Shown: one piece after another, positions 45,158 through 57,100 of the stretch
Numbering within the stretch: position 1 is the first letter of the stretch
Layout: each line of letters begins with the position of its first letter
Origin: Amborella trichopoda
Taxonomy: Eukaryota; Streptophyta; Magnoliopsida; Amborellales; Amborellaceae
Length of the DNA stretch: 64,000 nt
Reading direction: 5' to 3'
Assembly (NCBI RefSeq): GCF_000471905.2
Contig: NW_006498220.1
Location: 2,418,147-2,482,146, forward strand
The notes under the pieces: model-generated
What the model saw: the letters and a program-made list of their open reading frames with translations, nothing else
What the model was told of the DNA's origin: nothing
Databases searched by the model: none
Position numbers and translations under genes: made by a program

Positions 45158-48100
45158 GTGCCCTCTCTCTCTCTCAATGCTTTTTCCCAAATGTATTCAT
45201 TTTTTTTAGCAAAGAACTTACATGGGTACTCTGAGAATCTCCTCAACCATGACTTTTTCTTCGTCTTTCGAGTTGCTAGATAGTAATATTGGGAATGGTC
45301 CTCCTGGTAAACTTGTCCTGCGTTTTCTTTATCTTTTGACGTTTTCTTTGGTGTAGGTAAGTTGGGTTGGCATTTGGGGAACCGTGAGTTGAATCCTTTT
45401 GGTGTAGTGAGCATTACAGTAGTCTGGTTCTTCCTCCATTATTTCTCTGCAATAAATATTTTATTCATTTCTTCTTGTTGCATTGCTACATAGGGTTTTA
45501 TCTAGAAATTTTTGATATTGAAATATAAGTGGGCGGGTTATTGTCAGGTTAGGCAGTTGGATGAAGGGCTTAGAGGGTCCTGGCATCCTGGTGTGATCAC
45601 ATCTGCTCGTGGATCGAAACATTGTGTAGAATATGATGAGCTCCTGAACCAAGAGGGCTCTTCAAAGCTGATAGAATGGATTTCTGTTGTGAATGCAATT
45701 GGCGGCGACCCTGGCTTTGGCCTGCATAACTATCGGGGTCGAATTAGACCCCCCCCACCACCCCATGATGATGATGAGAAGCTTCTGTATGGCATGTGTG
45801 TGGATGCCATGTTTGAAGATGCATGGTGGGAGGGTGTCATTTTGGCTGGCAAGTCGGCCTCTGAGAAATCAGTGTTCTTTCCAGATGAGGGAGATGAACT
45901 GAGGTTTGGTGTCGAGAAATTGCGGGTCACATGTGATTGGGATGAGGCCACTGGCCAGTGGGTACCACGTGGTTGTTGGTTCTTGATCGAGTTGTTCGAT
46001 CATAACAAGAATCTCTTGGGCCATTCTGTCAAAAGAAAAAAGAAGCACTTGGCCCATTCCACCTCCTCCTCCTCCTCTTTGGTGATCAAGAATATCTGGT
46101 TCAGGCTAAGGATGGCAATGGAGTTCTCAAGGGAGATTCCAGAATGGACCTGTGGGGACTTGGGCAAGTGGGCCCCTCTTGTTCAAGAGATAATGCTCCA
46201 GGAGCAAGCTGGAATTCTTCAAATTTGTGGTTCGGAACTATCACTGGTGCAGAATGCTATTAGTCATGGAGAGAAAGAAGCATCAAAGGTAGCTTTGAAA
46301 GACGTTTCCTTGAAACAAAATGGGACTAGTCAAGTTGAGAAAGAAGCATCAAAACGAGCTCTGGAAGTTTCCTCTGAGAAAAATGGTGGCAGTGGTCATG
46401 GAATGAGAGAAGCATCAAAGAGAGCTCTGAAAGTTTCTAAGAAAGAACCTGATGGTACTAGTTATGGACAGAGAGAATTATTGGAGATAGGTTTGGAAAT
46501 TTCATCGTGGAACAATGGCACAAGTAATGGAGAGAGAGAACCTCAGGGCAGATCGAGGGAAATAGTGCGCAGGGCTTTTGAATCTGAATACTGCCCTCAG
46601 GCAATAAAGGAGTACATGGTTGAGTTTGGGGAGAAGGGATTTAAGGGGTGTCTTTTTCCGGTTAGGGAACGAGCGAGAAGACATCTCCTTGCTGTGGGTT
46701 GGAGGATCAAGTGTCAGGTAACGGAAGCAGGGAAGTTCCTCTACTATGTCTCACCCAATAGAGAGCGTTACTATTCTTTGCATACAGCTATTTTGGTATG
46801 TGCAAGGCAAGAACAAGCAGCAACAGATAGTGACAATGAAGGGGAGGGGGGTTTGATAACTGAGAGCTCAATTCAGGAACATGGTTCCCATGTTGAAGAA
46901 ACAGAGTTTGGGCTCATGATATCTTTAGAGGAACAATCATGTGGTGATTTGAAGAAACCCAGGACATGGCACAAGAGGAAGGAGATTTGGGGTCAGGCTT
47001 CACAGAAAAATGACTCATATGGTGACCTGCGACATTCCAACTTGAGATCTAGGCAAGGGTGTAAAAAGAGGAGAAAAAATGATGCTACTGATTTTTACAG
47101 TAGAAAGAGAAGGTGTGGTGAACCTAAAGAGGAGAGGCTTTCGCTCCAGCATAGTACAGATGGCGGTCACTCGAAGGGAGCCCCAAGAGGTCAGATGTCA
47201 CCATGTTCGGGCAATTTGGGTGTGTTCTCATGGATGATAGATAACAAGGCATTGTTATTGAGGCAGAGTGTGTGTTTCTTAAGCGAAAAGGACGGGCATG
47301 TGATGGCACGGGGATGGATAACTCGAAAAGGCATTATGTGTAAATGTTGCAAGCAGGTTTATTCTCCATCTGGTTTTGGGGCCCATGCTGGTGGGGGTAG
47401 CAGGGCTAAGCAGAAGGGACTATCTGCCTGCATCTTCTTACAAGATGGAAGGTCCCTGTTACAATGCCAAAGTGAACTTTTATCCGTCTTTAGATCACAA
47501 TCATTTGGCCAGCTGAAGACCACTCCCCATTGCTTAAGTGACAAGATATGCAGCATCTGCCATTATGGAGGAGATTTAATATTATGCGATCGCTGTCCCT
47601 CTTCATTTCATTTGAGTTGTGTCGGGCTGGAGGTACATTACCATGGCTTCTTTTTTGTTTCCTTTCAGTCAAAATCATGTAACACTAAACTCTGCTGATG
47701 TGCATTTCAAATTCATCACTGTTCTTTATTTGTTGACATGTTTCTTGAATCATACTGGAACAAACCTATGATGGGATCAACTTCTTTTTTGAATGTTTAT
47801 GTTGGGATCATTAATCGTGGGCTCCAATAGTCAATAGTCAATAGTCAATGTTCTAAAAGATGGCTCGGATTCGAGACACAGCAGGGTCCCGTCCCGAGTT
47901 GCCCCAATAGAATCTGCCGATCTATTAGAGATTTGGCTTATTAAAAATGTTGAAACAACCAAGGTTAAGCTGTTCCTTATATACATGTCAATCTGCGTCG
48001 ACTTTGTGTAGTTTGTGGAAAACTCAAATAAAAAAAAAAAAACCCACAGATTATATTTGAACAATTATCATGATTTTTTTTGGGATAAATTATCATGAGT

Positions 48101-51100
48101 TCTTTGTTGCATGGATGTAGACTAAAGTGCAAGCCAGAATCTCTTCTGACATTTGTGGGATTTGGAGACACTACCATTGAATTATGCCTTCATAACTTGA
48201 AATTCAAGAAGAAGGAAATTGTTATGATCAAATTTCATGGAGTTATGGAGTGCTCCATAGGATAAACTATGAGCATACTATTTCAGTCTGTTTCCAAGTA
48301 TCTATACTTTATTTGTTGAATTGAATTTCGTCAATTTATTGCATGGAGACCGTATCCCACCCACCAACCTTGAGAAATTAAATCTCGCATTCGAGAGTGA
48401 TGTGGTCTCTATATTTACAATCTTGCAAAATTGAGGCTTGTTAACTAATGCAATCACAACACAAGAACATGTATAAATGGAAAGCCACTTGGGCTTATGC
48501 TCTTGCTTTCAGACCTACATCTACATTTGAATTTATTCACTTTGTCCTTGCCTAGAGGATCCCATGCTACCTTCCCCCTAGATAGTGATCAATCAGCCAA
48601 ATGTTGCACCTTGCAATTGCATCCCTTATTGCTTACTTGGAACTAGTTATACTTGTGCTTGACCTTGCATATCTAAACGACAAAAATATTGTAACTTTAG
48701 ACAAATGAAAGGATATATTTTCAAGAGGTAATTGAAATCTAATATGGTGAATGAGTTTTCCCATGGCCGATGACATAAATGCCCTTTTAGAATAATAAAT
48801 CAGAAAGAGCTGGTAGAATGGTACTCCGTATACTTCTTCAGAGCTTGTTAGTTTAACTTGCACATTGATGTGGAACATGATCCTCTGGTTGCCTTTGTGA
48901 GTGATGCAAACTAATCTTGGCTTCTTAGATAGGTAGTGGCAATGTTAAAAAATATGGAGGTGGCCTCCTGGGTTGGTGCCCAGACAGAACGTGGGGGGAG
49001 GGGAGGGGCTGGGGGAAGGGGGCGGGTTGTTGTGGGACATCTGTTTGTGTGTGTGTAAGAGAGTATATTGGCCCATGTGTGTGTGTGTGTGTGAGAGGTT
49101 TCATATTGAATGCTTGGAGGACATGTTATTATTTTTGCCTCTTCTTATATGTAAAGAGAGATAGAGTATGAATTCTAAAGAAAAAAAAGAGAGATAGAGT
49201 ATGAGTATGTGAGAGAGGGGGGCCCCAAATCGAAGACTCGGAGTCATCTTCTTCGTATTCTTCTTATTATATGTAGAGCAAGAGCATATGGGTCCATGTA
49301 TGTTTGTGTATGACTGTGTGAGAAAGAGGCCTCGCATTGAACAATTGGGGGGCATCTTATTTTTTTTCTTCTTCTTATATGTAGAGAGATAGCACACAGG
49401 ACTGTGAGTGAGAGAGAAGGGCCTTGAGTCCTAAGGTATTTTTATAGGCTTTCATTATTTTTTTTTAATTTTTTAAGGGATTTTATGTTTTTTTATTTTT
49501 TGGGTGGCACTTGGCGCACATGGGTATGGGGGGATAGATTTGCAACCAAAACCCCTTTTCCCTCTTTTAAGGGGCGAATATTGAGAAAAAGTTAACATTG
49601 TATTGATGAGAAAAAAGACTACATGGATATGAGAGTCTGATGTCACCCACACTTGGTGACTCGGTAAAAAATTCGTTTAGTTTATCATGTACAAAATGGG
49701 CTTATAGAAGTCGCCCAATTACATTGATTTACATTGAGCTTTCAAAAAGCCAGTAGTGAAAAAAATGCCTACAAAGAGGTTTAAGTTATGTGCCACTGGT
49801 CCAGCATAAAAAAGGTGGACCCGGCTTGAGCTTCTTGTCTTTGACTTCTAGCTCCCTCTTTCGCCAAACGATTTGCGTAGTCGTTGGACGCCCTCCATAT
49901 ATGCTTCCAGGAGAGGTCCATAGCCTTGCAAATGTGATGAATTACGTCAAAAATTGGAGTTAGGTGCCATGGTGGAGAGCTTGTTCTACTTGCCCAGGAG
50001 ATGACATTTTGTGAGTCACCTTCCACTATGATTGAAGTTTTTCAAGGTTATTAAGAGGGCCAAGGCTTCTGTGTGATGGGAGTCCTTAAGGCACAGGTGC
50101 TCAGAAAGTGTTTGGAGGATATTGCCTTCGTGGTCTCTAAAGACCCCCTTGCCCCTGCTGGGCCAGGATTACCTAGGAACACCCATCAAAGTTTAACTTG
50201 ATTCTTCCTTCTGGAGGAGGTTGTCAGTTATTAGGCCTTGTTACCAATTGCGGTTGATGATGGAGGACATTATTCCATTGGGTAAGGAAGAAACTCCCTG
50301 GGATACTCGAAAAGGCCTTGTGGCTTGAGGCCCAAAAGGTGACCAGAGAGATTACCTTGTGAAAGAGTGCCGGTATATGGAGTTTTAAGCCTTGAAAGAT
50401 TCTTGAATTTCTTTCCAAAATCTTGTCAGAATCGAGTACTTTTGCTAGAATCTTGTAGGAGGAGTTAAGAAGACTGATTGGGTGGAAATCTTTTATTTCC
50501 TCAGCTCCTTCTACTTTAGGAACTTGTGCTAGGAAGGTGGCATTCAAGGCTTTGTGGAGGGTTCCCCGTTGGAAAAATTCCTCAAAGAAAAGAAGGAAGT
50601 CAGGACGGAAAACTTCCCACTAAGCCTTGAAAGGGGCAATCGGGAATCCGTCGGGTCCGGGGGCCTTGTCTTTGGCTAGAGCATTGATAGCTTGTAGAAT
50701 TTCTTCTTCTGTGAAGGGTCGCTCTAACCAGACAGCTTGGTCTTCAGTGAGTGTTAAGAAATCAAGGGATGACATTCTCGGTCTAGGGCCAGAAGGAGCA
50801 GAGTATAGAGTCTGAAAGAACTCTATGATTGCCTGCTCTATTTCTCCTGGTTGGGTTAGGTAGCAGTTGTTTCTTTGATCATAGAGATAGTATTGTCTCT
50901 TCTACGACCAGGAGCCTCTTGATCTCTGGAACCAGTAGATCTCTTCTTTCTTGACAGTAGAAAAGTATTCCAGTTTGGTCTTAGATCTGAGTTCTTGCTC
51001 TGAGGCATCCAGAGATCTAGTTTCCTCGAGAAGGTCCAAATTCTTGATGGTTTCTAACAATGAAGACTTAATGTGGGAGAAGTTACTGGGGATGGAACTA

Positions 51101-54100
51101 CTCCAAGTTTTGAGAGCTGATTTAAGGAGTTGGATTTTAACCTAAAGGATGTAATCTGGGAAGCAAAAGAATTCCACCAGGTTTGAACAAGGGTATATAA
51201 GGACTCTTCTTGGAGCCAATGAAGTTCAAATCTGAATGGTACAGTGGTCCGACGTTGGTTTAGGTAGGGCCAAAGATAAAGATATCAGAAAGTGTTCCTC
51301 CCAATTTATTGAAAGGAGGAATCTTTCTAATTTAGAAAGGGTGGGATTAGAAGAGTGGTTAGACCATGTATACTGACAACCTTGAAGAGGAATATCGATC
51401 AATTCATTTCGGCTGATAAAATCTGAGAAATCCCTCATCTCCTGGGAGATCGATGTTGATGAATTCCTCTCATAAGACCATCAGACAACATTGAAGTCGC
51501 CTCCCACACACCAAATGGGGTGTGGTAGGGACGCTACATGGTTCAGTTCTGCCTAAAGCTTGTTCCTGAGAGTTTGTGAGTTTGGCCCATAGACAGTCGA
51601 GAATTTCCATGGGACCCCATTTGAGATGCTAGAGAGGAGAAGAGTCACAGAAAATTCCCTTATATAATGAGAGTTTAGAGTAAGGTCAGAGGTGTCCCAG
51701 ACCACCCATATACCTCCTGAGGCCCCATTCGCCGATAGTGAGACCCACTGGCGTGGTCTTCTTCTCCATACCTGGCGAATGAGTTGGAAGTCAGGGTCTG
51801 GTAGTTTGGTTTCAAGGAGGGCAAGGATGGTAGGAGAGAGCTTGGAGGTGAAGGCTTTGACTGTATCCTTCTTAGAGGATTGTCCTTGCCCTCTCACATT
51901 CCAAATAAGCATCTTCATCTTTTAGAGATAATCAAGGAAGAGGAGGCTAATCTGGGGGACCTCCTTGGACGATCAATGGTGAAAGGAGAGGAAGGACAGT
52001 CTATAGGCTTTCCAGTAAAAGATAAAGAGGAAAAATGGTTACAAAGTTCTCTTTGTCCTCTGAATCTCACCTGCATCCTGCTCTGTGCATTAGCTGTGAT
52101 GAATTTGTGAGCAGGTCCTTTGGGACCTTCGTATTCAAACTCCATAAGTCTGTACATCATTCTCATCCTATCTTCTTCCCTATTTGTCCCATCTTTGTCT
52201 ACCTCCTCGGCCTCGTCGCCAGCCTGAGCGGGAGATATGGGTGCTGTTGAGTCCTCGGGTGACTCAGAGTCAGGTATTGCCATGGATGGTATCTCGAGGG
52301 GCTCTGTTTTAGTTTCAGTTCCCGCCAAGGGGAGGGCATGGTTGGAGGGGTAGAGGTCTATGGGTAGTGAAGGGAGGGGCAAAGTTCTAGGGTTAGAGGC
52401 CAAAGTTGAGTGGTTGTTTGAGTGAGTGGTAGGCAGAACTGAGGTAGCAGTGGGATATGGATAGGGTAAAGAAAGAAGCGGTTGAGGGCGGGGGTCAATA
52501 GGTGGATAGGTAGGATGGTTATCAAAAGGGTAGCGGTGGACCTGGGGAGGGTTTGTGTAGTAGAAATAAGGGAGGTAAGTGAGGAAATGGTGAGTCTGAA
52601 AGGAGGAGTATGTGGAGAACAAAAAGGGGGAGGAGGGGCGCCAAGCAACCTATAGGGTTTGAACTCTGCGTATGTGGACAAGGTGCAGAATGTACGAAAG
52701 GTGGGATGCCAGCAAGTTTGAGATAGAAGCTGGGTCAGGATGGGAGGGATCCAACGAGTGGGCGACAACAATGCCCAAGGGAACCAAATCTCTGTTCATC
52801 TTTTGGTTTGGATGGATCTTCTTGCCTGGGTAAAAGAAATCTTCTAAGTTAAGGGGGCAGAAGGTGAGGGAGAAATGGTAAGGAGAAGGAGCAACAATGG
52901 ACCGTGTAGGGGGGTAAGGCAAACAAGGGGTAAAACCGCCTGTGGTTTGTGGTATGATGGTATCTGTCCACAGGGGCTGGCAGTGGTAGCGATGGTCAAG
53001 GGCGGGAACGATAGTGGGGTGGGTGGCAGGGGTTGTGACGCACAGTGGGGCTGTGAGGGAGAGGTGTCAGTAGGGCTTCTTGGCACGCTGACTCCGACTG
53101 GGACGCGTGGCGCAAAGGTAGCAAACAAGGCGTCGGTGAAGGCGGCAAAAGGGCATCGGACAGGGATAGATGTGGGGATGAGGGCGGCTGCTGCAGAAGC
53201 TGAAAAGGTGAGGCCTTTTCTGCTGCCAGTTGGCTAGGGTTAGGTGGCTCGAGTGGACACGTGGTTGGGGTTAATGATGGGTGATGGACTAAACGAGAGG
53301 CGTTGGCAAAGCAAGGGGATGAAGGGGTTATTGAGAAAGTCAGGTCGGGTTGAAAAGTTGGGCTCGGAGAGAGAGAAGATGGGGATTTTGAGAAAGATGG
53401 GCTGGGTTGATCTACAAGGCCAGGGGAGAGGGGGGGGGGGGTGAGGAGTCCTCAAAAATTTCTTTTCGGGGTTGGTGGAACAAGTTGAGGGTGGCCTCTG
53501 GGGGGGATACTATCAAGGCATCTTCAACGCGATTCAGGTCGCGCATTGGGTCCACGACGGGCACCGGGTCCGAAGGTGGCTCATACTGAACGCTGCCTGG
53601 CTCCCTCCACTTGTACAGGTCAGGGAGCAGTGCGCGAGGACGTCAGAGCATCTTTTGAGTCTGTTGACCCAGGTGGCTCGCCTTAAACTGGGCCGGGTTG
53701 GGGGGACGCCAACGAGGCCTCTTTCGGTGTTGCTTTTTTCTGGTCACCACTGTCTAGGACTGAGCTGAGGTTCCGGTGAAGGAGCAGAGTCGGCCTGATA
53801 AAGGAAATTGGCGGAGGGAGGCGAGGCCGAAGACCAGGAAGTGGAGATTGGGTAGTAGAGTTCATCAACCTCAAGCCATACTGTTTGTGGAATCGTAGCA
53901 GGGTCCAAGACTTCCAGAAGAAGTCGGTTAGAACCCAAAGGAAGGGACTCCAGGGAAATCTAGCGAATTGAAACTAGAGATCCGCAGGCTGCCGCCACTC
54001 TTCGAAAGGTTTTGGGTGACCACGCAGGAAGTGGGATGTGGTTTAGAGTTAGCCAAATTCTTTGTTTCCTAAAGGAGCTTTCTTTAGGTGACCACGCCCG

Positions 54101-57100
54101 AAGTAAACATGAGGCTCCTTTAAAAGAAGGGCTTATGGTTTCCCGTAGAGCTAGTTGGGCCTCTGCATATGAAGGAAAGGAGAAGAGAAAGTCTCCACTT
54201 GAAAGACGTCTACAGGTTAAGTTCGGCTCCTTCCAGAGTCTTATGGCCCAACTTTCTATCCTTCTTAGGTCATCTCGTCCAGGTTTGAAACTTCCTACTA
54301 ATGAAGCCAAAAGTTTTGATGTGTGTTTCGCAGTCTCCTCAGGAGGAGTGGAGATACAGAATGGTAGGTAGGGGGATAAAACAGAGGAACTGGAAGAACT
54401 GCTATAATGCAAGGAGGGGGTTGGGGGAGCAGTGGTGGAAGGTTTGGAAGATGCTGCAACATGTGCAAATGAGGTTTTGTGGGTGTGGGTTGGAGGTGGA
54501 TGGCTCTTTGGATGGTGTCGTAGAAGATGGGTTTTGGAATAGAAGTCATAGATGTTGTTCCAAGTGATGGGAGGGAGACAGTGGCGGTTGCTTGTTCAAG
54601 TAAGGATGAATTCCATGAAGCCATGGGACCTTTTTGAAGGGGCGAATATTACTTTTTTTGCCCTTGGCAGGGGCGCTTTTTTTGACCATATGGAAAGAAG
54701 AAATGCCAGAATTTTTCGAGGAAAGGCTGGTCTAGCCCTCTCTCTATTCTATAAGGTTACGTCCTTAGTAACCTTCTGGGCATCAAACCATCATTTTTTT
54801 TGTGGTATCCCAACAGTCTTCTTCATACCGTAGTGGGAGCATATTCTCCTCCACAAACCCAAGACAAAGAAAGTTATAAGGGCCTGGGAACCTCCCCCCA
54901 AGGAGCAATCAAATTGAATTTTGATGGTTGCTCCTTGGGAAACCCAGGACATGCAGGAGCGGGAGGGATCTTTAGAGATCACCTTCACAATGTACTATTT
55001 ACCTTCTTTAATATCTTGGCATCCAAGATTCTCAATACGCTAAATCAATGGCTCTCCTCATAGGCATAAAAAATTTTGACCGATCTTGGGGACAGTTACT
55101 ATTAGTGGAGGGAGACACTAGAAACATTATCTCTTGGGCTTCTGGGACAACTACTCCCCCCTTTGTATCTTGGGTCTATTTATGATGAGATTCAACATCT
55201 TTGCAGGGATACGCCCGTCTTATGGACGCATATCTCACAGACCCTTGGTATCTTGGGTCTATTCACGGACTTGCTGGCCAAGGACAGAGCCAAGGCCCAC
55301 GTTGAACACTAGACCATACCACAGTTGGATTCGGGTCGGCTACAGAATCTTGGCTTGGGATTTTTTGTGATCTACACTCCCTACTATCTTTGTACAGTTC
55401 TCGAATACTGTGTAAGGGGATAATTTTATAACCCCATTTTTCTCTCTAGTTTCTTTTTACTTTTCCTGCATATTGTGTAAGGGGATTATTTTATAACCCT
55501 ATTTTGTATAGGGTCGGATGACCTATTCCTTTTACCAGGAGTTCCGTGTACTTAAGGTACTCCTGGATTTACCTTTACTATTTTGTATCTATCTCTTTTA
55601 TCAATACAAAAGTTAATTATAAAAAAAAATGATGGTACATGAACATTTTGTTACTGTTTTGCAAAGAAAAGTGTTTCAAAATAACTTTTGTTTTTTAAAT
55701 TTTTATTGCTAGTCTATTTATGTAGGATGGACCTTTAGTCCACCATGTTTTGCTTCATCTTTTCCTTCATGAGGTGGTTTTACCACCTCTTACGTGGCTT
55801 CTAAACCCCCTTTTTCAATTGTTTTATTGACACCTCCTCATGAGGTGTTACAATTTTGCCTCTCTCTCTCACTAAAAATAAAAAACGTACACTCACTCTC
55901 TCTCAATAAGGAGCTTCTAGTTGATAACAGGAGTTCTCTCTCTCATCAATAACAGGAGAGTAGGTTTACTCTCTTTTTCTCCCTCTAAGTTAGCTGGCCT
56001 ATTCACTAAATTTTTTTGACAGAAGCGATGAACAGTTTTCTCTCAATAACCTGGATGACTATTTCATGGCATCATGAAGTGAATGATGGATTTTGTTTAA
56101 TGTACGGTTTTCTCACTCTTTGATGCGTGGCTTTCTTGTCATCCGGTAAGTTTTTGAACTTTATATATATTTATACAAAATTTTTCCATGTGTTATTTAC
56201 CCAATTGATGTTTGTATTTTATCGATTGGAAGACTAATTTTTAGTAAGAGAAAAAATGTTCCCAATCAATATTTTATTATAGAATACAGATTGGATGAGA
56301 TATTTTGTAGTGAGAGAGAAGTTTGCCATCCTAATCGATGTTTCGTTTGTATCGATTGGATGATGATTTTTGTAGAGAGAGATAAGTTTGTTTCCAATTG
56401 ATGTTTGTGGGACCGTACCAATTGGAAAGACAAAAATATTTTTTGTGACTGTGGTTTTGTACGGGTCTCATGAGTGTGCAACTCTTGGACTCAGGATTTG
56501 CATTCCGATCTTGTTGTATCCTGGGAGTGTACTTGCTGGGACTTGTTTGCACCTCGAATTTAATTGAGACGGGGGCGTTTAACACTTCGAAGAAAGCAAA
56601 CTCCTCTCGTGGCTCCAGATTACGGTCTTAGTATTTTGGGAGTCTATGTCCACCGTGATGTATAGTCAACCACGGTGAGATCCCTATCAATCAACACATT
56701 TACACGCATACTTGCATATTCATATGAAAGATTCTAGAGGTCGGTGGCAACATGCACAATATGGGTCAAGGGCCAAAGCACCTAGTTATGGAGATTTGTT
56801 GGCCCTAAAAGCTTTCAAATCATCCTTATTCATCTCTAAGATCTGTCTAACAAAAAGATTGATTTGGAGCTTAAAAAATGCTTCGTCTCAATACCAGTTG
56901 TTGGAAGATGTGATCTTAGGTTTTATGAGCTCAAAATTCTTTTGATTGAGGGAAATTTATCATATTGTCCATGAGAAATTCCACAGCTGTGAGTTGGAAT
57001 TTTTGCAAATGTGCAAAATGTTAAATAATTCATCTCTTATGAGTATTTTGATAAATTTCCCTTTTAATTAATTCCAATGTGAATAGAACAATGTTTTGGC

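Larger units (their letters stand above)
49583..54636 (-). mobile_element. L1-like LINE, 5.05 kb, near full length at both ends but internally deleted
   Basis: Minus-strand order: ORF1 start (MASWNSSLLEQ, 54624), a DUF4283-type ORF1 domain, a proline-rich linker, AP-type endonuclease, RT fingers, then a jump to the zinc-binding tail and RNase H, ending at 49583. Identical 14 bp duplications flank it. ORF1 starts 12 bp from the 5' boundary, so the 5' end is probably complete. The RT palm with its FADD motif is absent; the join lies near 50400. Several frame breaks occur in ORF1. Plant L1 elements are usually 6-7 kb, consistent with the loss of 1-2 kb. It lies antisense in intron 3 of the IDM1-like gene and is inactive. 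Confidence 0.9.

Noticed and set aside
45512-45547. Start of the IDM1-like protein inside the long second exon
   Set aside because: The open frame extends upstream of the acceptor only without an ATG. The acceptor at 45547 and the upstream ATG exon at 45116 restore the family N-terminus LLVGQKVEVRQL.
52875-53237. Glycine-rich plus-strand frame
   Set aside because: Mirror image of the proline-rich LINE linker on the minus strand.
54637-55625. Twin-priming inversion as the explanation for the two opposite LINE pieces
   Set aside because: Each piece has its own RNase H 3' end, and the minus piece has complete ends with its own target duplication, so they are two separate insertions.
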